Assembly (NCBI GenBank): GCA_047495785.1 | Contig: JBLDXI010000048.1 | Coordinates: 124,001-188,000 of the forward strand | Direction of reading: 5' to 3' | DNA from: Lepidodermella squamata | Lineage: Eukaryota > Gastrotricha | DNA length: 64,000 bases | Part shown: piece after piece, positions 1 through 7,714 of the stretch | Layout: each line of letters opens with the position of its first letter | How positions within the stretch are numbered: the first letter of the stretch is position 1 | Program-made: the position numbers and the translations under genes | Notes under the pieces: generated by a model | Database searches by the model: none | What the model saw: the letters and a program-made list of their open reading frames with translations, nothing else | What the model was told of the DNA's origin: nothing

Positions 1-65
1 AAATTTGAGAAATTGGTGATGGAGTATTACGGGCAACGGGGCGGGTCCGATCTGAGCAGCGGCGA

Positions 66-158
66 GACGAAATCTCAATCGAACCAGCCGCCAGTTCTTC
101 CGGCGCTCAGTTCTACCCCTCGCCGTGACGATCGCCTTAACCACTCGGCCACCGCGTC
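66..158 (-). pseudogene. decayed tRNA-Ser-like copy
   Basis: Read on the minus strand, the first ~28 nt are an excellent class II (Ser/Leu) tRNA 5' half with a perfect A box (GTGGCCGAGTGGTTAAGGC). The anticodon arm does not fold. A B-box-like GGTTCGATTGA follows, but the T stem and acceptor pair poorly. It is best read as a decayed tRNA-Ser-type gene at the edge of the cluster. Confidence 0.5.
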
Positions 159-263
159 CATGTCAATTACAGGCTGCGTGGCGATCATTGAGCTGGCTTT
201 GATTCAACTATTGGTGTAAGTTACAAGAGCCCGCTGATCGAAATATCGCCTAACCGCGAAATC

Positions 264-336
264 AGCCACGGTAGTATAGTGGTTAGTATTCCTCGTTGTG
301 GCCGAGGTGACCCTGGTTCGACTCCAGGCCGTGGCA
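264..336 (+). tRNA. tRNA-His (GTG)
   Basis: Acceptor GCCACGG pairs fully with CCGTGGC. The anticodon stem CCTCG/CGAGG encloses loop TTGTGGC (anticodon GTG), and the T arm is CCTGG-TTCGACT-CCAGG. Discriminator is A. No intron. The extra G-1 of tRNA-His is added after transcription in eukaryotes and is not encoded. Confidence 0.97.
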
Positions 337-435
337 GAGTCACACAGAACTCGAGACAGTGGCAGGCGGTTCAATTTTTTGTATATTTATTGACAGCGCA
401 GCCGGGTTTTTGTAAAAAGCCAAAAAGCTTACAGC

Positions 436-508
436 TGATTCGGGCCGGGATTGAACCGGCGACCTTCTGCGTGTTAGGCAGATGTGATAACCACTACACC
501 ACCGAACC
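436..508 (-). tRNA. tRNA-Val (AAC)
   Basis: Minus strand. Acceptor GGTTCGG pairs with CCGAATC (one G-T). Anticodon stem TCTGC/GCAGA encloses loop CTAACAC, giving AAC. A and B boxes are intact. T runs follow downstream on the minus strand as pol III terminator candidates. No intron. Confidence 0.97.
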
Positions 509-584
509 GCTCGTGACAGTACTATTAATTCGCGGCGTATTGTCACCTCTATGCATGCCACCTCTTAGACTTTAAAAACGTTAA

Positions 585-668
585 TGTCAGAAGTGGGATT
601 CGAACCCACGCCAGTAGAAACTGACTGCGACCTGAACGCAGCGCCTTGGACCGCTCGGCCATCCTGAC
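585..668 (-). tRNA. tRNA-Leu (CAG)
   Basis: Class II tRNA of 84 nt on the minus strand. Acceptor GTCAGGA pairs with TTCTGAC. The anticodon loop TTCAGGT reads CAG, and a variable arm of normal class II length precedes the GGTTCGAATCC B box. A TTTTT terminator lies just downstream on the minus strand. Confidence 0.97.
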
Positions 669-816
669 TGACGGAGCGGGATGGGTGCAACGCGCTTAAG
701 TGAGCCCGGCATGTGAATCGAAAGCTACTACTGGCTGAATTTATCTCGAACGCTGCGGCTGCGGCGAGTCTCGAGTGAAGCTGGATAGACGTAAAGCGGA
801 AAGAAGCCGCCAGGAA

Positions 817-898
817 GTCGCTATGCCCGAGTGGTTAAGGGGTCTGACTAGAAATCAGATGCGGTCTCCGCGCGTAGGTTCAAATCCTACTGGCGACG
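817..898 (+). tRNA. tRNA-Ser (AGA)
   Basis: Class II tRNA of 82 nt. Acceptor GTCGCTA pairs with TGGCGAC. Anticodon stem TCTGA/TCAGA encloses CTAGAAA (AGA). A variable arm and GGTTCAAATCC B box follow, with discriminator G, the standard serine identity base. TTTTT terminator at about 902-906. Confidence 0.97.
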
Positions 899-981
899 AC
901 TATTTTTGCAATCGCTTCCGTTGCCAATTCCCAAAATGTCAGTTATATGCACACTTTTCTCCCAGATTCTCAAACTGAACG

Positions 982-1054
982 GGCGTTGTGGCGAAATGGC
1001 TATCGCGTCGGACTTCGGATCCGAAGATTGTGGGTTCGAGTCCCATCAGCGTCG
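982..1054 (+). tRNA. tRNA-Arg (TCG)
   Basis: Acceptor GGCGTTG pairs with CAGCGTC through two G-T wobbles. Anticodon stem TCGGA/TCCGA encloses CTTCGGA (TCG). B box GGTTCGAGTCC is intact. A TTTT run follows directly. Confidence 0.95.
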
Positions 1055-1150
1055 ACAAATTTTGCACCCGTTGAGGGCGGCTTATTGCCGCTTGGAAATC
1101 AGCAGCATCGAAATCTTCTCCAGCTCTATAAACGGCCGCCATCAACATGG

Positions 1151-1223
1151 GCCTTCCTAGCTCAGTCGGTAGAGCATGTGACTTTTAATCACAGGGTCGG
1201 GGGTTCGAGTCCCCCGGAGGGCG
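1151..1223 (+). tRNA. tRNA-Lys (TTT)
   Basis: Acceptor GCCTTCC pairs with GGAGGGC. The anticodon stem closes around CTTTTAA (TTT). T arm GGGGG-TTCGAGT-CCCCC is perfect. Discriminator G, with a TTTTT terminator within 10 nt. Confidence 0.98.
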
Positions 1224-1300
1224 CAAGCTTTTTCAAGTCAATTACCGAAACCGCTGCTATACGAAATCATATTAGCAATAAATCGTCTGGTTACTACCAC

Positions 1301-1373
1301 GGGGGATTAGCTCAAATGGTAGAGCGCTCGCTTAGCATGCGAGAGGTAACGGGATCGACGCCCGTATCCTCCA
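1301..1373 (+). tRNA. tRNA-Ala (AGC)
   Basis: Acceptor GGGGGAT pairs with ATCCTCC and includes a G-T pair at 3:70, the classical alanine identity element. The anticodon loop TTAGCAT reads AGC. The B box region reads GGATCGACGCC, slightly off consensus. Terminator TTTTT follows. Confidence 0.95.
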
Positions 1374-1450
1374 ATTTTTCTCGCAGAATTTTACAACCTA
1401 CTAGACTAGACTAGACGAATAGTGCCACTGCTGCAGAAATACCCAGCCTC

Positions 1451-1523
1451 GGCTCAGTAGCTTAGTGGTAGAGCGTCTGCCTAGTAAGCAGAAGATCGAG
1501 GGTTCGATCCCCCCCCTGAGCCT
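1451..1523 (+). tRNA. tRNA-Thr (AGT)
   Basis: Acceptor GGCTCAG pairs with CTGAGCC. Anticodon stem CTGC/GCAG encloses a loop with AGT. The T stem GAGGG/CCCCC has one A-C mismatch. Discriminator T. TTTTT terminator about 8 nt downstream. Confidence 0.95.
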
Positions 1524-1598
1524 TGCTTGACTTTTTCGGCGGCAAGCTCTCTTTTTGCGTACCAAAACCTACAATTGACATTGCAAAGCTCAAAAACT

Positions 1599-1670
1599 TT
1601 CCCTGACCGGGAATCGAACCCGGGCCGCCGCGGTGAAAGCGCGGAATCCTAACCACTAGACCATCAGGGA
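1599..1670 (-). tRNA. tRNA-Glu (TTC)
   Basis: Minus strand. Acceptor TCCCTGA pairs with TCAGGGA. Anticodon stem CCGCG/CGCGG encloses CTTTCAC (TTC). T arm CCGGG-TTCGATT-CCCGG is perfect, and TTTTT follows on the minus strand. Confidence 0.98.
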
Positions 1671-1763
1671 GCAGCTTCTTCATATGCGCTGTGGCATCAA
1701 CGTAACAGGAATATGTTGACAAAAACTGTGCATGTGCATGAATGGCTTGAATTCAAAAATTAT

Positions 1764-1835
1764 GGGCCCGTTCGGGAATTGAACCCGAGACCTCTCGCAC
1801 CCGAAGCGAGAATCATACCCCTAGACCAACGGGCC
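1764..1835 (-). tRNA. tRNA-Pro (CGG)
   Basis: Minus strand. Acceptor GGCCCGT pairs with ACGGGCC. Anticodon stem CTCGC/GCGAG encloses TTCGGGT (CGG). It is almost identical to the TGG-anticodon proline tRNA at 2206-2277, so the two isoacceptors diverged by duplication inside the cluster. Confidence 0.97.
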
Positions 1836-1920
1836 TCATCTAAAAGTTTTATGGAATTTCTTGCTCTTGAGGGCTGGTTGTTTGCCGTTTTGAAATATCG
1901 CTTTTATGAAAAAAGAAGCT

Positions 1921-1993
1921 CGCCGAGACCCGGGATCGAACCAGGGACCTTTAGATCTTCAGTCTAACGCTCTCCCAACTGAGCTATCTCGGC
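1921..1993 (-). tRNA. tRNA-Phe (GAA)
   Basis: Minus strand. Acceptor GCCGAGA pairs with TCTCGGC. Anticodon stem TTAGA/TCTAA encloses CTGAAGA (GAA). B box GGTTCGATCCC is intact, with a T6 run downstream on the minus strand. Confidence 0.97.
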
Positions 1994-2205
1994 GTGTGCA
2001 ATGTGAACTTCCAGGGGCGAGCTACAGCTTTGAAGGCACACGCCCAAGTCCGAGTTGTGTGCACACTGGCGTTGCAGAGTTCTTTGGCACTGCGCATGGT
2101 TAGCTTCTACCCGAACGGCCTGAACTCCAGCGCAGAAGGCATAAATGACTGTACGAAATTCAAATTAAGAATTATGGCGAACCCTGTCAACATAACTAAC
2201 GTCAA

Positions 2206-2277
2206 GGCCCGTTGGTCTAGGGGTATGATTCTCGCTTTGGGTGCGAGAGGTCTCGGGTTCAAATCCCGGACGGGCCC
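2206..2277 (+). tRNA. tRNA-Pro (TGG)
   Basis: Acceptor GGCCCGT pairs with ACGGGCC and the anticodon loop TTTGGGT reads TGG. It is nearly the same as the CGG proline tRNA at 1764-1835, which lies on the opposite strand. TTTTT terminator at about 2281. Confidence 0.98.
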
Positions 2278-2357
2278 GATCTTTTTGGTTGATTAGCGAC
2301 ATACGCCTTGCGAGCAGAGGCCTGCGTATTGTTTCAGGCGGGGCAATGAATACAGCG

Positions 2358-2428
2358 GCATCGGTGGTTCAGTGGTAGAATTCTCGCCTGCCACGCGGGA
2401 GGCCCGGGTTCGATTCCCGGCCGATGCA
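2358..2428 (+). tRNA. tRNA-Gly (GCC)
   Basis: 71 nt. Acceptor GCATCGG pairs with CCGATGC. Anticodon stem CTCGC/GCGGG encloses CTGCCAC (GCC). T arm CCGGG-TTCGATT-CCCGG. TTTTT follows. Confidence 0.98.
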
Positions 2429-2510
2429 ACGCACACAATTTTTGAGCAATCTATTTTGAACGGCTTTCAAACCACTAAAGTACTACGTGTCAGCTGCAAT
2501 GAATGTAACG

Positions 2511-2582
2511 TCCTTGGTAGTATAGTGGTTAGTATCCCCGCCTGTCACGCGGGAGACCAGGGTTCGATTCCCTGCCAAGGAG
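2511..2582 (+). tRNA. tRNA-Asp (GTC)
   Basis: Acceptor TCCTTGG pairs with CCAAGGA. Anticodon stem CCCGC/GCGGG encloses CTGTCAC (GTC). Discriminator G is the aspartate identity base. TTTTT terminator follows at once. Confidence 0.98.
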
Positions 2583-2645
2583 AACCTTTTTCTCGCTCTT
2601 CGAAAACGCAATCTATTGGAGGATCTAAGAAGTAAAAAGCGAAAT

Positions 2646-2718
2646 CGCCCGATGTGGGGCTCGAACCCACGACCCTGGGATTAAGAGTCCCATGCTCTAC
2701 CGACTGAGCTAACCGGGC
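2646..2718 (-). tRNA. tRNA-Lys (CTT)
   Basis: Minus strand. Acceptor GCCCGGT pairs with ATCGGGC. Anticodon stem TGGGA/TCCCA encloses CTCTTAA (CTT). With the TTT copy at 1151 the cluster holds both lysine isoacceptors. TTTTT follows on the minus strand. Confidence 0.98.
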
Positions 2719-2798
2719 TGAGACAGTGTCATCTAATCTCAAAATTTGAGAAGTAGCAAAGCCTCTGTTGATACAATGATGCTTTCTCTAAAAAAATT

Positions 2799-2871
2799 CG
2801 AGGCTGCCAGGAGTCGAACCTGGAATCTTCTGATCCGTAGTCAGACGCGTTGTCCATTGCGCCACAACCCC
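2799..2871 (-). tRNA. tRNA-Arg (ACG)
   Basis: Minus strand. Acceptor GGGGTTG pairs with CAGCCTC using G-T wobbles. Anticodon stem TCTGA/TCAGA encloses CTACGGA (ACG). Second arginine isoacceptor of the cluster. T7 run downstream on the minus strand. Confidence 0.95.
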
Positions 2872-2968
2872 GCTGTGCATTTCGATACAACAGTTGTTCT
2901 CTTGTGGTTTCAGCTTATCCGTACTCGTACCAGGCATTTTCACCGCACTAGAGCTGTTCTTCGTGACA

Positions 2969-2985
2969 GCTTCTGTCGCGCAATT

Positions 2986-3025
<40 letters not shown>

Positions 3026-3042
3026 GAGCCCACCCAGGAGCG
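2969..3042 (+). tRNA. tRNA-Asn (GTT)
   Basis: 74 nt. Acceptor GCTTCTG pairs with CAGGAGC. The anticodon loop contains GTT, and the B box is GGTTCGAGCCC. It is the last intact tRNA gene of the cluster. Confidence 0.97.
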
Positions 3043-3175
3043 CATTTGTTTGCAGTTGCAGCCGACGAAAGTGCTCAGACATAAAAGAATGCTCAGCTTT
3101 GTAATTCGTGTCGTTCTATCGCCACGGAGTCGTCATCATGAGAGAATCATGCTACCATAGTGAGTAAAAATTATT

Positions 3176-3245
3176 GGAAGCTGGCAGGAATCGAGCCTGG
3201 AAAGTTCCAAAACGTAACACGGTAGACATTCTCACTATCTCCGCC
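3176..3245 (-). pseudogene. decayed tRNA-like sequence
   Basis: On the minus strand a near-consensus B box (GGCTCGATTCC) sits in a T-arm-like CCAGG...CCTGC. The 5' half only loosely resembles an A box, and neither the acceptor nor the anticodon arm folds. It looks like an eroded tRNA copy at the right edge of the cluster. Confidence 0.4.
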
Positions 3246-3506
3246 TTATGTCGAACATTTGAGCGGGGCGAGGAGAAGTTGTAAATTCATGATTCGTGAT
3301 GGGTCAATTGGAAGTGATGATTTCTGTGATGATTATCAATGGATAATTTTTTAGCGGTGTTAGCGTCAGGCTCTAGGATAGGAACCTTTTGGCAAGCTAT
3401 ACTTGACATACGCGGCCTTTCTGTTTATTTATTATACTCCGCATCATTCATCATCATGCTCTCACGTCAACCGCGTCAGCGAAGGTGCAACGTTGTTCAA
3501 GCGAGT

Positions 3507-3868
3507 CTAATATCTAATCGCATCGCGTACTCCAGCCGACCAATTAGTGTAGCCCTTTTCAATGCACGAAGTCAGCAGAGAACACTCGCCATCTACAGTG
3601 AAGTACTTGAAAGCAGCGCAATTGCTTCGTGCGGCGCACGCTAAACGGCAAGGCCCTTGACCGATCGGGAAGTACACGGTCTCGATGACATTTGAGTCAG
3701 ATCTGCAGTTGGAAGATGACATTCCGAAAATGACCTCCTCGGGGTTAGTCGCTGAAAACAAACAATATTTTAGAACACGCGGCAAAGTAGTCAATTATTA
3801 CAAATAATAAGCCTACCTTCGGCGTAAGCAGCAATCAGAATAACGGCGATAGCGAATTTGATCGACAT
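3507..3868 (-). CDS. small secreted six-cysteine (PAN/apple-like) protein
   Basis: Two exons, 3868-3817 and 3751-3507, joined over a 65-base intron (donor GTAGGC, acceptor TTTTCAG) to give 98 residues. Residues 1-18 are a classic signal peptide (MSIKFAIAVILIAAYA...). The mature part has six cysteines at about 33, 52, 56, 62, 74 and 80, and the stretch CAAFKYFTVDGECSLL resembles the core of a PAN/apple domain. That suggests a small disulfide-bonded extracellular binding protein. This assignment is inferred from spacing only. A TATATAAA lies about 17 nt upstream of the ATG, too close to be this ATG's own TATA box unless transcription starts elsewhere. The gene is isolated between the tRNA cluster and repeat DNA. 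The intron and signal peptide make it a convincing gene, but its role is unknown. Confidence 0.72.
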
Positions 3869-4283
3869 AGTGGCTTCGGTTTTATATATCTCGGAGGCGG
3901 AATAACACAAAGTTGAACTTGAGAGATTTGATCATTTTCCTCACTTCAGCCCATGCCTTTTATTGGCGTGTCCCATTCAAACACAGCAAAAACACTTGCG
4001 TCATTGATAGCAGCTGAAACAATGGGCGGTATTACCTTCGCGGAATTTCAGCAATAAACATGTAATAAACGTATAATAGGAATGAGCCATGCATGTACGC
4101 TGCTGGCGAAATGCTTTTCATCTTAACAAAAAGCGGAAACATAATATAGAGCAATGTGGATAACCGGCCAGGTCACATGAATCGATCGCTGGTGCTATTT
4201 ATTTTGACAGATGCTTAACTTGTTTGAAAACACTATCTGCCCGCGTAGCTGGTGTTATACTAAACATCTTAGGTGCAATCTAA

Positions 4284-5004
4284 AGTACGGATGATAATTT
4301 TTTGCCGAGCATTTTTTTAACAACTCCGTAACCATGATGAATTTTGAGGAGCGGGTTTCACCAGTCACCAAAATCATCGTTAAATTGGGATAAAATTTGA
4401 GAAATTGGTGAGAAATTTGGTGAGAAATTTGGTAAAAAAAAAGTTCATTTGTGAAAAATGCTATTCTGCATCCATGTGATTTGTGGCAACCATTTTTCTT
4501 GTCAGAGGGTTCAGATTTAGTGGAGAGGTGGTCCACTATATAGTCATCCATGTCGCCGATTTCCACAAAAATCAACAATTGCACAACCTGAAACTTGCAG
4601 CTTTGCAAATTTGGTGCAGTCCTCCAGAAATAATGTCAAAACCCATTTGGATCTCATTTCGTTATATTGAGAAACGTTTCTGTCCGGTCCACAGTGAAAT
4701 TCTCGGTTAACGGTGCGGGATTGACATCACGCCATGCTAGGAATATGGTCTAATTTAGCTTTACGACAGGAAAATGACAAAAATTACTAAAACCTGGAAA
4801 ATAGCATTTTTCAAAAATGAACTTTTTCACCAAAAATCACAAGAAGCATTTTTGTCATCAATTTCTCAAATTTTATCCCAATTCGACGAGGATTTTAGGA
4901 AAGTTTACACCAGACTAGATCTATCGAAAATTCATCATCCTCAAAATTCATCATGGTTACGGAGTTATTAAAAAAATGCGAGGCAAAAAATTATCATCCG
5001 TACT
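4284..5004. mobile_element. foldback/MITE-like element with ~190-bp inverted arms
   Basis: The left arm (about 4284-4465) and right arm (about 4797-5004) are imperfect reverse complements. Both carry the series agtacggatgataatttttt, taactccgtaaccatgatga, attgggataaaatttgagaa and a stretch ending gaaaaatgctatt. The central ~330 bases are unique and have no transposase. The right arm has an insertion of roughly 30 bases relative to the left. The first 19 bases of this window (aaatttgagaaattggtga) equal 4393-4411, so a further copy probably begins just outside the window. Confidence 0.75.
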
Positions 5005-5050
5005 AATTGATTCATGGCTAAGCCTCAATAGTATTTATCTGTGAGTAGCT

Positions 5051-5097
5051 GTTGGTAAGATAATGCCTGCTTGTTATTTGTAATGGACTGAGAAAAA
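5051..5097 (+). repeat. dispersed direct repeat, copy 1
   Basis: About 47 bases (ggtaaga.aatgcct.cttgttat.tgtaatgga..gagaaaaa) recur at 6311-6357 in the same orientation. Function unknown. Confidence 0.7.
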
Positions 5098-6310
5098 TTT
5101 CCCTCATTTTAATTATTTCGCTGTGAGTGATGGGAAAATGATAAGTATGTGTGAATTGAAAGAGATAACGTTGCGAAAATAAAACATAACCGGTTCATCG
5201 ATCCATGGCTCGATCGAGCGGGGATTCAACCAATCAGCGCAGAAAGCTATGGCGTCGGTGACTTCCCGCCTTGGAGGAATATAGACACTGTACTAGTATT
5301 CCGAGTTCACTGGCGCCATTCAGCCGATTTCACTGGTAATTTCCAATGGCTTTCCTAACTACGACGATTTCCAGACCTAAATGTTGTCAACACCTTCTAC
5401 CAAGAACTTTCCAGCTACGGAGACATTTGATTTCTGTAATTAAGTATTTCACCAGGTAATCAGTCGTCTAATGGTCGATTTATCACGACTTTTTTATGAC
5501 GAAATCGTTGATTTGCATGCAGAAATTGAAAACCAAACACAACGCATAATCAAAGCTACCATATGATAAGGGACCTTATATTTTATGTTGTGTCTCACAA
5601 AAAAATGTCCTGCAACAATATTGACTTCTTCAAAAAAAATCTGTCTTGGATATAAGGACCCTCTTCTTACGGCGGCGTGTTTCATTTGTTCTTAATTTTC
5701 TCTCGAAATTAGACCCAAGGTCGATCTATTTTTCAAAAAGAATTGAGAGAAATACATTTTTATGCACTCGCATTTTCGTACAGTCCAAAATAACCACATT
5801 TTCACCTGAACTTCAGGGTCATGTCCGGCAAAACCCAATCGTCAGCGTTTCATTTTTCTTGGCATGGGAGATATGAGGGGGTCCCGCATCACGTTAAGCC
5901 TACTTTCGAAGAGTACAAGAGACGGGCAACCCTATGCAACAAACTCTGTGCTATTATCATACGGCATTTCCAAGCTATTCGCTGCAAACCCGAAGTGATT
6001 AAAGTAAACCTGTCCACGATTTCCCTGCGCTGCGGTCTATCAATTTCTAAACTCCGAAAAACACCCCCAAAATACCTTTCGTTCCAGCATCGGCCAGTTC
6101 ATCTGTGAATCGATACTTTCGCCGTACATTAATTTCTGTCGCATTGCTTCAACTTGCTTTTTGCGATAATCTCGCAGCATTTTTCGCTATCTCCTCAGGT
6201 CATAGCGATTGTTTGCTCACTCTATTTATCTATTGTTTTTGCCTTTTTCTCAGTTTTTGCTTTATCCTCGTTTAAAATACATTATCAAACTAGCCACAGG
6301 GTAGAAGCCG

Positions 6311-6357
6311 TTGTGGTAAGACAATGCCTACTTGTTATATGTAATGGACGGAGAAAA
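6311..6357 (+). repeat. dispersed direct repeat, copy 2
   Basis: Second copy of the 47-base repeat at 5051-5097, about 120 bases upstream of the MAPEG-like gene. The two copies differ at a handful of positions. Confidence 0.7.
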
Positions 6358-6474
6358 AATGGTCGACTTTCTATTTATTCGAAAATTCCTATCCCCCCTT
6401 TGAAAGATTCCACTAGTATAGGGTGAGTACAACCACATGCATTGATTTTAGGTAATTAACTATTATTTGAGAAC

Positions 6475-7152
6475 ATGTCAAAAGACGGATCTAGCGGTGA
6501 GAAAAAGGACCGAAAAGTTGGCTGGTTTGCCTATCGCGTTCCGATTTTCATTCAAATCGCAACTGCTGTCGCCATTTTCGCCACCGGCCTTCAAGCGGTC
6601 GATAACCACGACCTGAAATATGCCGGGACAGGCAAGTTAGACGCCAGACTGGGCCTAGCCCTGCGATGCCTAACCTTTTCGATAACCCCGCTCTTTTTCA
6701 TGGTGGCCGCCGTGACAATGGGCCGGCTGTTCACGCCGGCTATCGACCCTGCATCAGGCAATGAAGCCTTCGTTGCGATGAACAGCCGCATTTTGGTCAA
6801 CACATTCGAGCAATTCATTCTCCATGCATTTGTCCTTCTTTCACTCAGCACTATCCTGAACGAGACGACTTCAAAGTAAACTTATATTGCAAATAATTTC
6901 CATTTTAGTCCTTTTTAATACTATGCTTTTAACTTAACCATCAGGTTCCTTCCGTTCCTATCGCTGATTTTCGTGCTCGGCCGAGTTGCGTTTTTCATCG
7001 GCTACCAAGTCGATCCGAGAGGCCGCGCCCTCGGCTTCGCACTCACCCAGCTGCCCACCCTGTTCGGCCTCGTCTACATCCTTTCCCACCTGTACAAGGG
7101 CGGAGTGGTTGGCTTGGCTGATTTCAACAAACCACTTGGAACCACTGCTTAG
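6475..7152 (+). CDS. MAPEG-family membrane protein, TMEM79-like
   Basis: Two exons, 6475-6875 and 6945-7152 (donor GTAAAC, acceptor ATCAG), give 202 residues. About four hydrophobic helices are seen: residues ~21-40, ~58-80, ~108-130 and the pair after ~137. Two MAPEG signatures are visible: VNTFEQFILHAFVLLSLS near residue 108-127 (family pattern N-T-x-E-Q) and a later R-x-A-F-F-I-G-Y...R-x-x-G-F segment (VLGRVAFFIGYQVDPRG). Classical MAPEG enzymes are glutathione-dependent eicosanoid enzymes. The TMEM79-like branch is involved in membrane trafficking and has no settled enzymatic role, so catalysis is not claimed. An AATAAA follows the stop by about 80 bases. The gene converges on ADA2, which reads from the other side. 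Confidence 0.82.
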
Positions 7153-7714
7153 ACAATTTCGAACATCGCTGGCTGAGGTTATAGGCAATATTTCATGTGC
7201 CACGTCCTCGTTTAATTGACAACTGAAATCCAATAAAAAGACGAATTTATCAGCAAATAATACGGTCTTTTATTTCATCGCATGAAAGAAGTTCAACAAA
7301 ACATGGCTAACAAAACGGCTAGGCTGTACTACAACTAGCAATTAAATAAAAAACGAACGCAAGTATCAATCGCGAATTCGACACGATTATTCACAATTCG
7401 TATAAAAAGGAAGTCGAATGCATCTCTTTCTTTCGCAAATTACAACATCGAATTTTTCGGACCTATCAACGCTTTCGATCGAAAATCGACCAAGGCTTGA
7501 GTTTTCAGCCAATTTCAATTTTCCACAAAATTGAAGATTTAAAAAAATCTGACAAGTTTCTTTAAAACAATAGAATTTTTCCAAAGAATTTTTTCCGGAA
7601 ATTTAAAATTTTCTAAGGAAATTCAACAATTTTAAAAATCTTAAATTTTCGGGAATTTCAGCTGAAATTAAGAAAAAATTGATTTTATCCGGAAAATTCG
7701 ATATTGATGAGCTC
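7153..7714. other. convergent intergenic region
   Basis: 3' sides of the MAPEG-like gene (+) and ADA2 (-). AT-rich with short homopolymer runs. Apart from the poly(A) signal at 7232 nothing is seen. Confidence 0.5.
7232..7237 (+). terminator. poly(A) signal of the MAPEG-like gene
   Basis: AATAAA hexamer 80 bases after the stop codon at 7152. Confidence 0.6.

Larger units (their letters stand above)
3869..6474. other. gene-poor, repeat-rich stretch
   Basis: No gene is recognised here. It holds a foldback element (4284-5004), one pair of direct repeats (5051-5097 and 6311-6357) and AT-rich DNA. Open frames at 5646-6108 and 6154-6426 have no recognisable motif and are not called. Confidence 0.6.

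Noticed and set aside
279-2635. Many short open frames across 0.3-2.7 kb
   Set aside because: They run through tRNA genes and translate the tRNA T arms (repeated GSxPxxG-type patterns); not proteins.
1-3300. Organellar or bacterial origin of the tRNA cluster
   Set aside because: No CCA encoded, pol III A/B boxes and T-run terminators, eukaryotic identity elements and adjoining intron-containing nuclear genes.
3881-3890. TATA box of the small secreted gene
   Set aside because: It lies only about 17 bases before the ATG, so its expected start site would fall inside the coding region.
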